Shown in pieces: positions 16,805-24,719 of a DNA stretch of 64,000 nt. The notes beneath the pieces were generated by a model that was not told the origin of the DNA, made no database searches, and saw only the letters and a list, made by a program, of their open reading frames with translations. Within the stretch, counting starts at the first letter, position 1; every line of letters begins with the position of its first letter. Both the position numbers and the translations under genes were made by a program. This DNA comes from an uncultured Collinsella sp. (lineage in GTDB: Bacteria; Actinomycetota; Coriobacteriia; Coriobacteriales; Coriobacteriaceae): assembly GCA_934654795.1 (NCBI GenBank), contig CAKUGT010000003.1, positions 38,616-102,615 on the forward strand, read 5' to 3'.

Positions 16805-17974
16805 ATGAGCACGTATGCTATCAAGGCCGACAAGTTCTTTTTGCCGGCAGGGCCGCAGCTGGGTGGCTACCTTATGGTCGAAGACGGCGTCTTTGGCGCT
16901 TGGCAGGCCGATGAGCCCGATTGCGAGATCAAGGACTACGCGGGCACGTGGATTGCGCCGGGCATGGTGGACACCCACATCCACGGCTTCTATAACCATG
17001 CCACGACTGATAACGATGCCGAGGGCATCAACATCAGCTCGACCGAGCTCGCCCGTCGCGGTACCACCAGCTGGCTGCCCACGACCTTTACCGACGGTGT
17101 GGAGCAGATTAAGGACGCCTGCGCCGCCATCGCTCAGGCTGACGAGGAGCGCGGCCCAGAGTTTTGCGGTGCCCGCATCCAGGGTATCTACCTGGAGGGC
17201 CCCTTCTTTACCATGAAGCACGTGGGCGCCCAGAACCCCGCCTTTTTGATTGACCCGTCCGAGGAAATCTTTGACGAGTGGCAGGAGGCCGCCGGCGGAC
17301 GCATCGTCAAGAGCGCCATGGCAGCCGAGCGCGACGGCGTTGCCGCCTACGCCGCAGCCTTGAGCGCCAAGGGCGTGGTGACCTGCATCGGTCACTCCGA
17401 CGCTACCTATGACGAGTGCGCCGCAGCTATTAACGCTGGCGCCAGCTGCTTTACCCACACCTACAATGGCCAGCGCGGCCTGCATCACCGTGAGCCGGGC
17501 GTTGTGGGCGCTGCCATGACTACCCCCAACACGTATGCCGAGATCATCTGCGACGGCAAGCATGTGAACCCTGCTGCCATCAAGGCACTGCTGCAGGCCA
17601 AGGGCTGGCAGCATACGGTGCTCATCACCGACTGCCTGGGCTGCGGTGGTATGCCCGAGGGCAAGTACACCAGCGGCGGCATGGATGTCGTTATGAAGGA
17701 CAACCTGTGCTGGCTTGCCGACGGCTCCGCCATCGCCGGCTCGGTGCTCACGCTTGCCCAGGGCGTCAAGAACATTGTCGACTGGGGCCTTGCCAGCGCC
17801 GATATCGCTATTCGCATGGCGACCGAGGTTCCGGCGCGTTCCGCCCATGTCGACGACAAGTGCGGTAGCATTATGCCGGGGCGCGACGCCGACTTTGTCG
17901 TGTTCAATCCCGACCTTACCCTGGTCGAGACGTATGTGGGCGGCAACAGCGTCGGTAACGCGTTTACCGCGTAG
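16805..17974 (+). CDS. nagA: N-acetylglucosamine-6-phosphate deacetylase (copy 1)
   Basis: Removes the acetyl group from GlcNAc-6-P, giving GlcN-6-P. 389 residues. Visible amidohydrolase metal motifs: VDTHIHGFYNH (about 56-66), the metal-binding glutamate in YLEGPFF (about 134-140), GHSDATYDE (about 197-205) and THTYNGQRGLHHREPG (about 217-232). It shares the bulk of its protein sequence with the copy at 22117, while third codon positions differ freely, so the pair is an old duplication under selection. This copy lies in the nagE/NagR half, followed by a yhcH-type gene 32 bp on. Confidence 0.93.
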   Translation: MSTYAIKADKFFLPAGPQLGGYLMVEDGVFGAWQADEPDCEIKDYAGTWIAPGMVDTHIHGFYNHATTDNDAEGINISSTELARRGTTSWLPTTFTDGVEQIKDACAAIAQADEERGPEFCGARIQGIYLEGPFFTMKHVGAQNPAFLIDPSEEIFDEWQEAAGGRIVKSAMAAERDGVAAYAAALSAKGVVTCIGHSDATYDECAAAINAGASCFTHTYNGQRGLHHREPGVVGAAMTTPNTYAEIICDGKHVNPAAIKALLQAKGWQHTVLITDCLGCGGMPEGKYTSGGMDVVMKDNLCWLADGSAIAGSVLTLAQGVKNIVDWGLASADIAIRMATEVPARSAHVDDKCGSIMPGRDADFVVFNPDLTLVETYVGGNSVGNAFTA

Positions 17975-18006
17975 CTGCCAAAGTGACGATCCGAGAGGGG
18001 ATTTAG

Positions 18007-18480
18007 ATGATTTACGGTGCACTGGGCGATATCGAGGAATACCGCGGCATGCTCAAGAGCCTCGATGTGCTGATCGATTGGCTCGAGGAGAACGATCCGG
18101 CGGAGCTCGAGGTCGGCAGCCATCCGATTCTGGGCGACAAGGTCTTTGCGAACGTCATGGCCCCCACGACGCGTCCCGAGGCCGACGCTCACTATGAGAC
18201 GCATCAGCGCTATCACGACCTTCAGATCGACGTCGAGGGTCGCGAGGCCTTTAAGGTCGCCACGGGCAGCCTGACGCTGGTTCAGGAGTTTGACGAGAAG
18301 GATGACTACGATCTGGTCGATTCCGACGCCTCGATCGCCGGCGATCTGGCCGACGACAAGTTTGCGCTGTTCGTTGCCGGCGAGCCTCACATGCCCACGC
18401 TCGAGTTCCCGGGCGATGGCGCACAGCCGGTCAAGAAGATCTGCTTTAAGCTGCTTGCAGACGCTTACTGGGAGGAGTAG
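18007..18480 (+). CDS. YhcH/YjgK/YiaL-family protein
   Basis: 157 residues of the cupin-like YhcH/YjgK/YiaL (DUF386) family, in E. coli linked to sialic acid and other sugar catabolism (the NanQ-type sugar anomerases) and elsewhere called beta-galactosidase subunit beta. The conserved core HETHQRYHDLQIDVEG (here YETHQRYHDLQIDVEG, about 59-74) and the C-terminal MPTLEFPGDGAQPVKKICFK are seen. RBS GAGAGGGG. It closes the GntR-nagA unit and probably acts on an amino-sugar or sialic-acid-derived sugar; the substrate is not determined. Confidence 0.9.
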   Translation: MIYGALGDIEEYRGMLKSLDVLIDWLEENDPAELEVGSHPILGDKVFANVMAPTTRPEADAHYETHQRYHDLQIDVEGREAFKVATGSLTLVQEFDEKDDYDLVDSDASIAGDLADDKFALFVAGEPHMPTLEFPGDGAQPVKKICFKLLADAYWEE

Positions 18481-18539
18481 CGCGCTGCTCGGCTGAGCTG
18501 TTCGTATGCTGGCGTGATCCCCTTGGAGGAGCGCGCTTG

Positions 18540-18593
18540 AGCCCCGTTAATCGCGGTTCCCCGTTTGGGAGGCCGCGGTTGGCGGGGCTTTTT
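18540..18593 (+). terminator. Rho-independent terminator with branched loop
   Basis: AGCCCCG pairs with CGGGGCT, with an inner CGCGG/CCGCG stem, followed by TTTTT. Ends the nagA-yhcH transcript. Confidence 0.85.
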
Positions 18594-18659
18594 GTTGAGT
18601 AAGGGAGTTGCTGGCGGCGTTGTGTTTGGGTTGGCGCACACGAACTCAAAATCGGCAAC

Positions 18660-18684
18660 AAAAAAGCCACCCCGAAGGCGGCTA
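18660..18684 (-). terminator. Terminator of tRNA-Thr (minus strand)
   Basis: Read on the minus strand: AGCCGCC-TTCG-GGGTGGCT followed by TTTTTT. It starts about 10 nt after the tRNA end. Confidence 0.88.
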
Positions 18685-18694
18685 TCTTGTGCAA

Positions 18695-18770
18695 TGGAGC
18701 CAGCGACCGGGCTCGAACCGGTGACCCCCGCTTTACGAGAGCGGTGCTCTACCAACTGAGCTACGCTGGC
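18695..18770 (-). tRNA. tRNA-Thr (anticodon CGT)
   Basis: On the minus strand the acceptor GCCAGCG (5') pairs with CGCTGGC (3'), the discriminator is T and CCA is encoded. The D arm contains AGCTCAGTTGGTAGAGC, the anticodon stem CCGCT/AGCGG holds the loop CTCGTAA with anticodon CGT, and the T arm has GGTTCGAGCC. CGT reads ACG (threonine). Confidence 0.97.
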
Positions 18771-18927
18771 GGCCATGTGGTGACGCAACTGAGGCGTCAA
18801 CGGCTGTCTATGATACGGGACATCGCAAATCCGCGCAAGTGTTCTGACGGCTTTTCTCACTTTAAATGCACTAATATTCAAGACGTGATGTCTTGCCCTT
18901 ACGGGTCTCAAGCAGAATGGGGCAGCG

Positions 18928-19410
18928 ATGGCTCAACCCAAGATTCTTCTTACGCGAATCGATGACCGCTTTATTTACGGGCAAGACGTTGAGCTGTGGA
19001 ATGAAGCCGTGGGCGCCAACCTTGTCCTGATCGTCAACGACGAGATCGCGGCGGATTCGCGCAGGTGGGCACCCATGAGGGTGGCGGCGCCCGAGGGCGT
19101 CTGGACACGGTTCTTCTCGGTCCAAAGGACGATTGACGTTATTCATGCGGCAACGCCGCGCCAATGGATCCTGATCATGGTAGCGTTGCCTGCGGACGCA
19201 CTGGCGCTGGTTAAGGGCGGCGTGCCCATCACCAAGATCAGCATAGGTCACATGCAAGCAGGGGAGGGCAAGCGCCCCATAACGCCCGCGGTTGCCCTGA
19301 GCGAAGCAGACGTCGCTGCCTTCAAAGAGCTGCAAGAGCTCGGCGTGAAAATGGAAGTTCGCAATCTACCCAGTGACGAACCCGACTCCATTAATGCTCT
19401 GCTGTATTAA
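18928..19410 (+). CDS. Orphan mannose-family PTS IIB-like protein lacking the phospho-histidine
   Basis: 160 residues matching the mannose/fructose/sorbose-family EIIB fold from the N-terminus (ILLTRIDDRFIYGQDVELWNEA) to the C-terminal LKxLGVKMEVRNLPSDEPxSI. In active EIIBs the loop reads RIDxRLIHGQV, whose histidine carries the phosphate. Here it reads RIDDRFIYGQD: tyrosine (Y17) stands in place of the histidine and the codon TAC is unambiguous. No IIA, IIC or IID genes of this family lie nearby. It may be a regulatory or degenerate protein. It is transcribed divergently from tRNA-Thr and sits between the two amino-sugar modules. Confidence 0.88.
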   Translation: MAQPKILLTRIDDRFIYGQDVELWNEAVGANLVLIVNDEIAADSRRWAPMRVAAPEGVWTRFFSVQRTIDVIHAATPRQWILIMVALPADALALVKGGVPITKISIGHMQAGEGKRPITPAVALSEADVAAFKELQELGVKMEVRNLPSDEPDSINALLY

Positions 19411-19589
19411 CGAGTCGTCGAACGTGGCGAGTCAGCCGTAAGCAAGTCAGGTTCGATTCTGGATACTCTCAGTCTTGGAAATAGGATGGCAACAGATCTC
19501 TAATGCTCATGTAGGTGAATCAAAAGTAGACAAGCATTTGAAGAAATACGATTGAAATGGAATGAAACTAGTAGGAAATAGTGGTTAGC

Positions 19590-19616
19590 TGGTACATACC
19601 ACCTTTCAAATATAGA
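19590..19616 (+). promoter_or_regulatory. GntR-type operator with -10-like TATAGA
   Basis: TGGTACATACCA (19590-19601) is a perfect TGGT-N4-ACCA site, followed by TATAGA (19611-19616). It lies about 390 bp ahead of the second GntR gene, so the transcript would have a long leader or start another small gene. Confidence 0.5.
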
Positions 19617-19698
19617 ATCGTTAGAAACCTAAAATTAAAAAGTAATTTACCAGCTGGTTTAATTCTATTTCATTAAAGCCGTTCATCGTCATTTCGCT

Positions 19699-19709
19699 AC
19701 CGTTTACGG
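19699..19709 (+). promoter_or_regulatory. Sugar-promoter motif ACCGTTTACGG
   Basis: Single copy, oriented toward the GntR2-agaS-nagA unit. The position 21 bp further (19720) has only a poor match. Confidence 0.45.
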
Positions 19710-19989
19710 ACCACTTCAGATTATGGCTACATAATTGCGTTAATGCGTTCATAATAGGCAAGACGTTTAGCTGAGTTATGACGCGTGCGTTTGGAGACCC
19801 AACGCTTGATGAACTTGCCGAACGCGCGCGGGTTGTTGGTCGTGAGGGAGTCGATCTCAAGAAACTCGAGATTGTGACAATGATGAAGATGATGAGCTGT
19901 AGTGTCGCTATTAGCCCATTTATGGGACATGTTGATGCATTACCTGAAGGCTGAAGTATTGGTCAATTACTAATTACGTGGAGAATATC

Positions 19990-20724
19990 ATGACGCGCAA
20001 GGGGCGCAGGCAACCGCTATACGATCAGCTCGTAGATATTCTGATCGAGAAAATTGATCATGAATATCAGCCAGGCGATTTGATTCCGTCCGAACGTGAG
20101 CTTGCCGAACGTTACGGACTTTCGCGATCGACTGTCCGACTTGCAATTCAGGAACTTGAGTATCTTGGTCGGATTGTGCGACAACAAGGTCGTGGTACGT
20201 TTGTTGCTGATCGACTAACCCAAGCAACAAATCTTACCCAATCGTACAGTTTTACTGAACAGATGAAAGCGATGGGCCGGCTGCCAGAAACAACCATCTT
20301 AGAGTTCTGTGAAATGGAAGCAGATAAAACGCTCTCGATACAAATGGGGATTCGTTTGGGTGAAAAGGTATTAAAGCTCAAACGTTTACGGATGGCAGAT
20401 GGTATACCTATGATGGTTGAGCGTAGCTATCTTCCAACAAGGCTCTTTATTTCTCTCAAGCGTCCTTTACTCGAACAAAAGCCCCTTTACGATGTCATCG
20501 AGCGGGATTATCAGCAGAAAATTCGAGTAGCGGATGAGGAGTTCTCTGCGGGTATAGCACGTCCATGTGATGCTCGGCTTCTAGGTATTGGTGAAGGCAC
20601 GCCAGTTCTGGACATAGTCCGAACTACTCACAACACCCAAAATGATGTTGTCGAGTTCACGCTTTCGGTGGCTCGTGCGGACAAGTTTAAGTACAGGATT
20701 TCTCATTATCGAGATACTCAGTGA
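19990..20724 (+). CDS. GntR/HutC-family regulator, second NagR-like paralogue
   Basis: 244 residues; the ATG at 19990 follows GTGGAG, while a GTG at 19978 lies inside that site and is less likely. It has the same winged-helix plus UTRA layout as the regulator at 15930, with most positions identical through the helix (ERELAERYGLSRSTVRLAIQELEYLG) and the UTRA domain. Its codons are much richer in A/T than those of its neighbours, suggesting a different origin or relaxed composition. It heads a unit with agaS and nagA copy 2, so it may sense a galactosamine-type phosphate; this is inference. Confidence 0.9.
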   Translation: MTRKGRRQPLYDQLVDILIEKIDHEYQPGDLIPSERELAERYGLSRSTVRLAIQELEYLGRIVRQQGRGTFVADRLTQATNLTQSYSFTEQMKAMGRLPETTILEFCEMEADKTLSIQMGIRLGEKVLKLKRLRMADGIPMMVERSYLPTRLFISLKRPLLEQKPLYDVIERDYQQKIRVADEEFSAGIARPCDARLLGIGEGTPVLDIVRTTHNTQNDVVEFTLSVARADKFKYRISHYRDTQ

Positions 20725-20758
20725 TCGGATACGAGTGCTAACGAAAGGAAAACAGCCT

Positions 20759-20791
20759 ATGACTACTACCCGATTTAACTTTTTAGATTAA
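20759..20791 (+). CDS. Possible 10-residue leader peptide before agaS
   Basis: ATG at 20759 after GAAAGGAAAACAGCCT encodes MTTTRFNFLD and stops 44 bp before agaS. A good Shine-Dalgarno is the main support; it may equally be the stub of a lost gene. Confidence 0.3.
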   Translation: MTTTRFNFLD

Positions 20792-20835
20792 GCCTTTGTA
20801 TATCAGATAATTTAGTAAAGAAAGAGGTATTAGAA

Positions 20836-22002
20836 ATGTTCGAGAAGAGTGTCGAGGAGCTCACCGAGCTCGGCGCCCAGATCACCACGGCCGAGATTGC
20901 TCAGCAGCCCGAGCTTTGGCGCGATACGCTCAACATCTATCGCGAGAACAAGGAGGCCATTGAGGCCTTCCTGGCCGAGGCTCGCGCTATGGGCGAGGGC
21001 CGTCTGTCCGTTGTCTTCACCGGTGCCGGTACTTCTGACTACGTTGGCGATACCTGCGCCCCGTACCTGCGTCACGCCGGCAACACTGATCTCTACGACT
21101 TTAAGCCCATTGCCACGACCGACATCGTGAGCGCTCCGCGCGACTTCCTGCGCGCCGAGGATCCCACGCTCGTGGTTTCCTTCGCTCGTTCTGGCAACAG
21201 CCCCGAGAGCCTTGCTGCCGTCGCCGTCGCCAAAGAGCTCGTGCACAACGTCAAGTTCCTCAACATCACCTGCGCCCCCGAGGGCAAGCTCGCTGTCGAG
21301 TCTGCCGATGATCCCAACGCGCTGACGCTGCTCATCCCGCGCGCCAACGACAAGGGCTTCGCTATGACCGGTTCTTACACCTGCATGACCCTGCTCTCCA
21401 CCCTCATCTTCGATGAGGCTTCCGATGAGCAGAAGGCCGAGTGGGTCGAGACCATCGCCAAGATGGGCGAGGAGGTCATCTCCCGCGAGTCCGAGGTCGC
21501 CGATTACCTGGCTGGCGACTTCAACCGCGTGACCTACCTGGGTTCCGGCTCCTTTGGTGGCCTTGCCCAGGAGAGCCAGCTCAAGATCCTCGAGCTCGCT
21601 CACGGCCTGGTCGCCACCTCTTACGACACCTCCATGGGCTATCGTCACGGACCCAAGTCCTTCGTCGACGATAAGACGCTCGTCTTCGTTTTCGTCAACA
21701 ACGACGCCTACACCCGTCAGTACGACATCGACATTCTCAACGAGATCGGTGGCGACGAGATCGCTCAGCACACCGTCGCCGTTCAGCAGGAAGGTGCCAC
21801 CGTCTATGAGGGTGAGTCCTTCACCTTCAAGGGCTATGAGGCACTTCCCGAGGGCTACCTTGCTCTGCCGTTCGTGATGTTTGCCCAGGCTATCAGCCTG
21901 CTCAACTCCGTGCGCGTGGGCAACACGCCCGATACGCCGAGCCCCACCGGCACGGTCAACCGCGTGGTTAAGGGCGTGACGATTCACCCCTTCACCGCTT
22001 AA
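20836..22002 (+). CDS. agaS: AgaS-type SIS-domain aldose/ketose isomerase-deaminase
   Basis: 388 residues with two SIS domains (about 45-200 and 215-370). Motifs: FTGAGTSDYVGD (about 61-72), SFARSGNSPES (about 115-125) and LGSGSFGGLAQESQLKILE (about 235-253). AgaS proteins deaminate and isomerise galactosamine-6-phosphate to tagatose-6-phosphate; the family also includes GlcN-6-P deaminases. The neighbouring nagA would supply the deacetylated substrate, and lacC at 44.8 kb could take tagatose-6-P further. RBS AAAGAGG precedes the ATG. No GalNAc-specific PTS is adjacent. Confidence 0.9.
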   Translation: MFEKSVEELTELGAQITTAEIAQQPELWRDTLNIYRENKEAIEAFLAEARAMGEGRLSVVFTGAGTSDYVGDTCAPYLRHAGNTDLYDFKPIATTDIVSAPRDFLRAEDPTLVVSFARSGNSPESLAAVAVAKELVHNVKFLNITCAPEGKLAVESADDPNALTLLIPRANDKGFAMTGSYTCMTLLSTLIFDEASDEQKAEWVETIAKMGEEVISRESEVADYLAGDFNRVTYLGSGSFGGLAQESQLKILELAHGLVATSYDTSMGYRHGPKSFVDDKTLVFVFVNNDAYTRQYDIDILNEIGGDEIAQHTVAVQQEGATVYEGESFTFKGYEALPEGYLALPFVMFAQAISLLNSVRVGNTPDTPSPTGTVNRVVKGVTIHPFTA

Positions 22003-22020
22003 TCGCGTCCCCCTGTAAGG

Positions 22021-22058
22021 GCGCCCGTCCGCTCATAACGGCGGGCGGGCGCTTTTTT
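22021..22058 (+). terminator. Rho-independent terminator after agaS
   Basis: GCGCCCGTCCGC with GCGGGCGGGCGC, followed by TTTTTT. It lies between agaS and nagA copy 2, so nagA2 may have its own promoter or depend on read-through. Confidence 0.9.
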
Positions 22059-22116
22059 ACATGGACCGGGTGTAAGTATCACCACGGTCAACCGCTTCAA
22101 GAAGCAAGGAGTGCAT

Positions 22117-23286
22117 ATGAGCACGTTCGCAATTAAGGCTGACAAGTTCTTCTTGCCGGCGGGCCCGCAGCTGGGCGGCTATCTCATGGTCGAGGACGGC
22201 GTCTTTGGCGCCTGGCAGGCCGACGAGCCCTCCTGCGAGATTAAGGACTACACGGGATCGTGGATCGCGCCGGGCATGGTCGACACCCACATCCATGGCT
22301 TCTATAACCACTCGACTACCGATAATGATCCCGAGGGTATCAACATCAGCTCGACCGAGCTCGCCCGTCGCGGCACCACCAGCTGGCTGCCCACGACGTT
22401 CACCGATGGCGTCGAGCAGATCAAGGACGCCTGCGCTGCTATTGCCCAGGCCGATGAGGGTCGTGGCCCCGACTTCTGCGGTGCTCGCATTCAGGGCATC
22501 TACCTGGAGGGCCCCTTCTTTACCATGAAGCACGTGGGCGCGCAGAACCCCGCCTATCTGATTGACCCTTCTGAGGAAGTCTTCGACCAGTGGCAGGAGG
22601 CTGCCGGTGGTCGCATCGTTAAGAGCGCCATGGCGGCCGAGCGCGACGGTGCCGCTGCTTATGCGGCCGCTCTGAACGCCAAGGGCGTGGTGACCAGCAT
22701 CGGTCACTCCGATGCCACCTACGATGAGTGCATCGCCGCTATCAACGCCGGCGCCAGCTGCTTTACGCACACCTATAACGGTCAGCGCGGTCTGCATCAC
22801 CGCGAGCCGGGCGTTGTGGGTGCTGCCATGGCAACGCCCGAGACCTATGCTGAGATCATCTGCGACGGCAAGCACGTAAACCCTGCCGCCATCAAGGCGC
22901 TGCTGCAGGCCAAGGGCTGGCAGCGCACGGTGCTCATCACCGATTGCCTGGGCTGCGGCGGCATGCCCGAGGGCAGCTACACCAGCGGCGGCATGGACGT
23001 CATCATGAAGGATAACCTGTGCTGGCTCGCCGACGGCAAGAGCATTGCCGGTTCGGTGCTCACGCTTGCCCGGGGCGTCAAGAACATCGTTGACTGGGGT
23101 ATCGCCAGCGCCGATATCGCCATTCGCATGGCAACCGAGGTGCCGGCCCGCTCTGCGCATATCGAGGATAAGTGCGGCAGCATCATGCCGGGTCGCGACG
23201 CCGACTTTGTCGTGTTCGACCATGAGCTCACCCTCGTCGAGACGTATGTTGGCGGACAGAGCGTCGGCAACGCGTTTGCCGAGTAG
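22117..23286 (+). CDS. nagA: N-acetylglucosamine/galactosamine-6-phosphate deacetylase (copy 2)
   Basis: 389 residues starting at the ATG at 22117, 6 nt after AAGGAG. Protein is nearly the same as copy 1 at 16805, including the metal motifs VDTHIHGFYNH, YLEGPFF, GHSDATYDE and THTYNGQRGLHHREPG; differences are scattered (for example IGHS context and a few Ala/Ser swaps). At DNA level third positions differ widely. Its place behind agaS suggests it may serve galactosamine (an AgaA role), but the sequence similarity gives no sign of altered specificity. A strong terminator follows at 23406. Confidence 0.92.
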   Translation: MSTFAIKADKFFLPAGPQLGGYLMVEDGVFGAWQADEPSCEIKDYTGSWIAPGMVDTHIHGFYNHSTTDNDPEGINISSTELARRGTTSWLPTTFTDGVEQIKDACAAIAQADEGRGPDFCGARIQGIYLEGPFFTMKHVGAQNPAYLIDPSEEVFDQWQEAAGGRIVKSAMAAERDGAAAYAAALNAKGVVTSIGHSDATYDECIAAINAGASCFTHTYNGQRGLHHREPGVVGAAMATPETYAEIICDGKHVNPAAIKALLQAKGWQRTVLITDCLGCGGMPEGSYTSGGMDVIMKDNLCWLADGKSIAGSVLTLARGVKNIVDWGIASADIAIRMATEVPARSAHIEDKCGSIMPGRDADFVVFDHELTLVETYVGGQSVGNAFAE

Positions 23287-23405
23287 CCGCCAAAGTAAGA
23301 ACCCGAGAAGATCGGGTCGTATTGTCACCGAAACTGGATAGCACGCGGGGAGCGACTGATTGAGGCATTCCGAGCTCGGAGCGGTCCATAGTTGTGGTAA
23401 TGCAA

Positions 23406-23440
23406 GTGCCCGCCGATGAAAACATCGGCGGGCACTTTTT
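23406..23440 (+). terminator. Rho-independent terminator after nagA copy 2
   Basis: GTGCCCGCCGATG-AAAA-CATCGGCGGGCAC, a perfect 13-bp stem, then TTTTT. It lies between two convergent genes (galM follows on the minus strand). Confidence 0.93.
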
Positions 23441-23461
23441 GCGGTATGTTGCGCTATGGGC

Positions 23462-24514
23462 TTAGTGCCTCATAAAGTGATACTCGATCACATTGCTGTA
23501 GGGGTGACCCGGGCCCACGATGCCCTGGGGGAACAGCACATGGTGCGGCGTATCGGGATACATCTCGGCCTCGAGGGCAAAGCCGGCGCCCCAGCCATAG
23601 TTGGCGTCGTCCTTGGCGTGCTCGTCGCCCAGCCAGTTGCCGGTGTAGAGCTGCACGCCCGGCGCGGTGGTGTAGTAATCCATCTCGCGACCGGTCCACA
23701 TCTCCTCAACATGCAGGGCGCGTCGCAAGTTGCGGCCGTACTGGTAGCCGCCGATGCACAGGCAGTGGTCGTAGCCGCGGGCCTGCTTAATCTGCGGATC
23801 GTCGGCTTCCATGCCGGGTGCGACGGGACGCAGCTCGCGGAAGTCAAACGGCGTGCCCTCGACCGGGGCAATCTCGCCGGTGGGGATGTTCTGCTCGTCG
23901 ATGGGCAGGTAGTGAGCAGCGTTGGCCACAAAGAAGTGCTCACAGTCTATACCGGCGTTGTGGCCGGCAAGGTTAAAGTACGTGTGGTTGGTCATGGACA
24001 CGTAGGTGGCGCGGTCGCTCTCGCAGCCGTACTCGATACGGAAGCGGCCCGTCGGCGTTACGGTAAACACGGCCGTAAACGTGCGGTTGCCGGGAAGTCC
24101 CAGCTCGCCGTCCTCGAGCGAGGTGGTCATACGCACGGCGTTGTGACTCTCGTCGAGCTCAACGTCCCACACGCGCTTGTGCAGGCCGTGCTCAAGGTCG
24201 CTGTGTAGGTTGTTGGCGCCCTCGTTGGTCGGCATATGCCAGTCCGTGCCATCGATGGTGATCGTTGCGTCCGCGGTGCGGTTGGCCACGGGGCCGATGG
24301 TTGCGCCAAAGCAGGCGGGGTTGTCAAAGTAATCCTCGAGCTTATCGAAGCCCAGCACCACATCGCGTACGTTGCCGGGGATGTCGGGCACGTCGATGCC
24401 CAGTACGGTGGCTCCATAGTCCATAATGCGAACACAGATCTCGGGCCCGTTGAGGGTGTAGCGATGAACGGGGGTACCGCACGGCGCGGTGCCGAAAAGC
24501 TCGGAAGTGATCAT
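23462..24514 (-). CDS. galM: Aldose 1-epimerase (mutarotase)
   Basis: Interconverts alpha- and beta-anomers of galactose or glucose, feeding alpha-galactose to GalK. The start MITSELFGTAPCG at 24514 gives 350 residues with AGGA upstream; longer upstream frames lack a good site. Signatures: GATVLGIDVPD near 33, GPVANRTADATI near 75-86, NEGANNLHSD near 97-106, NHTYFNLAGHN (catalytic histidine region, about 174-184) and a glutamate near the end (PYSNVIEY). It is divergent from the DeoR-type regulator at 24720. Confidence 0.93.
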   Translation of the reverse strand: MITSELFGTAPCGTPVHRYTLNGPEICVRIMDYGATVLGIDVPDIPGNVRDVVLGFDKLEDYFDNPACFGATIGPVANRTADATITIDGTDWHMPTNEGANNLHSDLEHGLHKRVWDVELDESHNAVRMTTSLEDGELGLPGNRTFTAVFTVTPTGRFRIEYGCESDRATYVSMTNHTYFNLAGHNAGIDCEHFFVANAAHYLPIDEQNIPTGEIAPVEGTPFDFRELRPVAPGMEADDPQIKQARGYDHCLCIGGYQYGRNLRRALHVEEMWTGREMDYYTTAPGVQLYTGNWLGDEHAKDDANYGWGAGFALEAEMYPDTPHHVLFPQGIVGPGHPYSNVIEYHFMRH

Positions 24515-24662
24515 TTGGTTCCTAACATCGAGGTATTTCGGACAAACTGTAGCGCGAACAGGCGAGATTATCACTACACCTCACTAAAGCAGGGGGTATT
24601 TTTCTTAAAAAAAGTAATGAAGGTGCAGTTGAAGCACTCATTTTTGGCCCGCGCGAGTCTGA

Positions 24663-24668
24663 TATAAT
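24663..24668 (+). promoter_or_regulatory. -10 element of the DeoR-type gene
   Basis: TATAAT preceded by TGA, 51 bp before the GTG at 24720. No clear -35 is visible. It lies in the intergenic region shared with galM. Confidence 0.5.
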
Positions 24669-24719
24669 TTGTTCGATACTGTTTGAATTGGTGCGCGCAA
24701 GGAACGGCGAGGACTCATC

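Larger units (their letters stand above)
19411..19989. other. AT-rich gap between EIIB-like gene and second GntR gene
   Basis: About 580 bp of clearly lower GC than the surroundings. It holds the GntR-type operator, one ACCGTTTACGG motif (19699-19709) and a 58-codon frame at 19778-19954 (MTRAFGDPTLDELAERARVV at its start) that I cannot assign; it could be a gene remnant. Nothing else coding is convincing. Base composition suggests foreign or decaying DNA. Confidence 0.5.
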
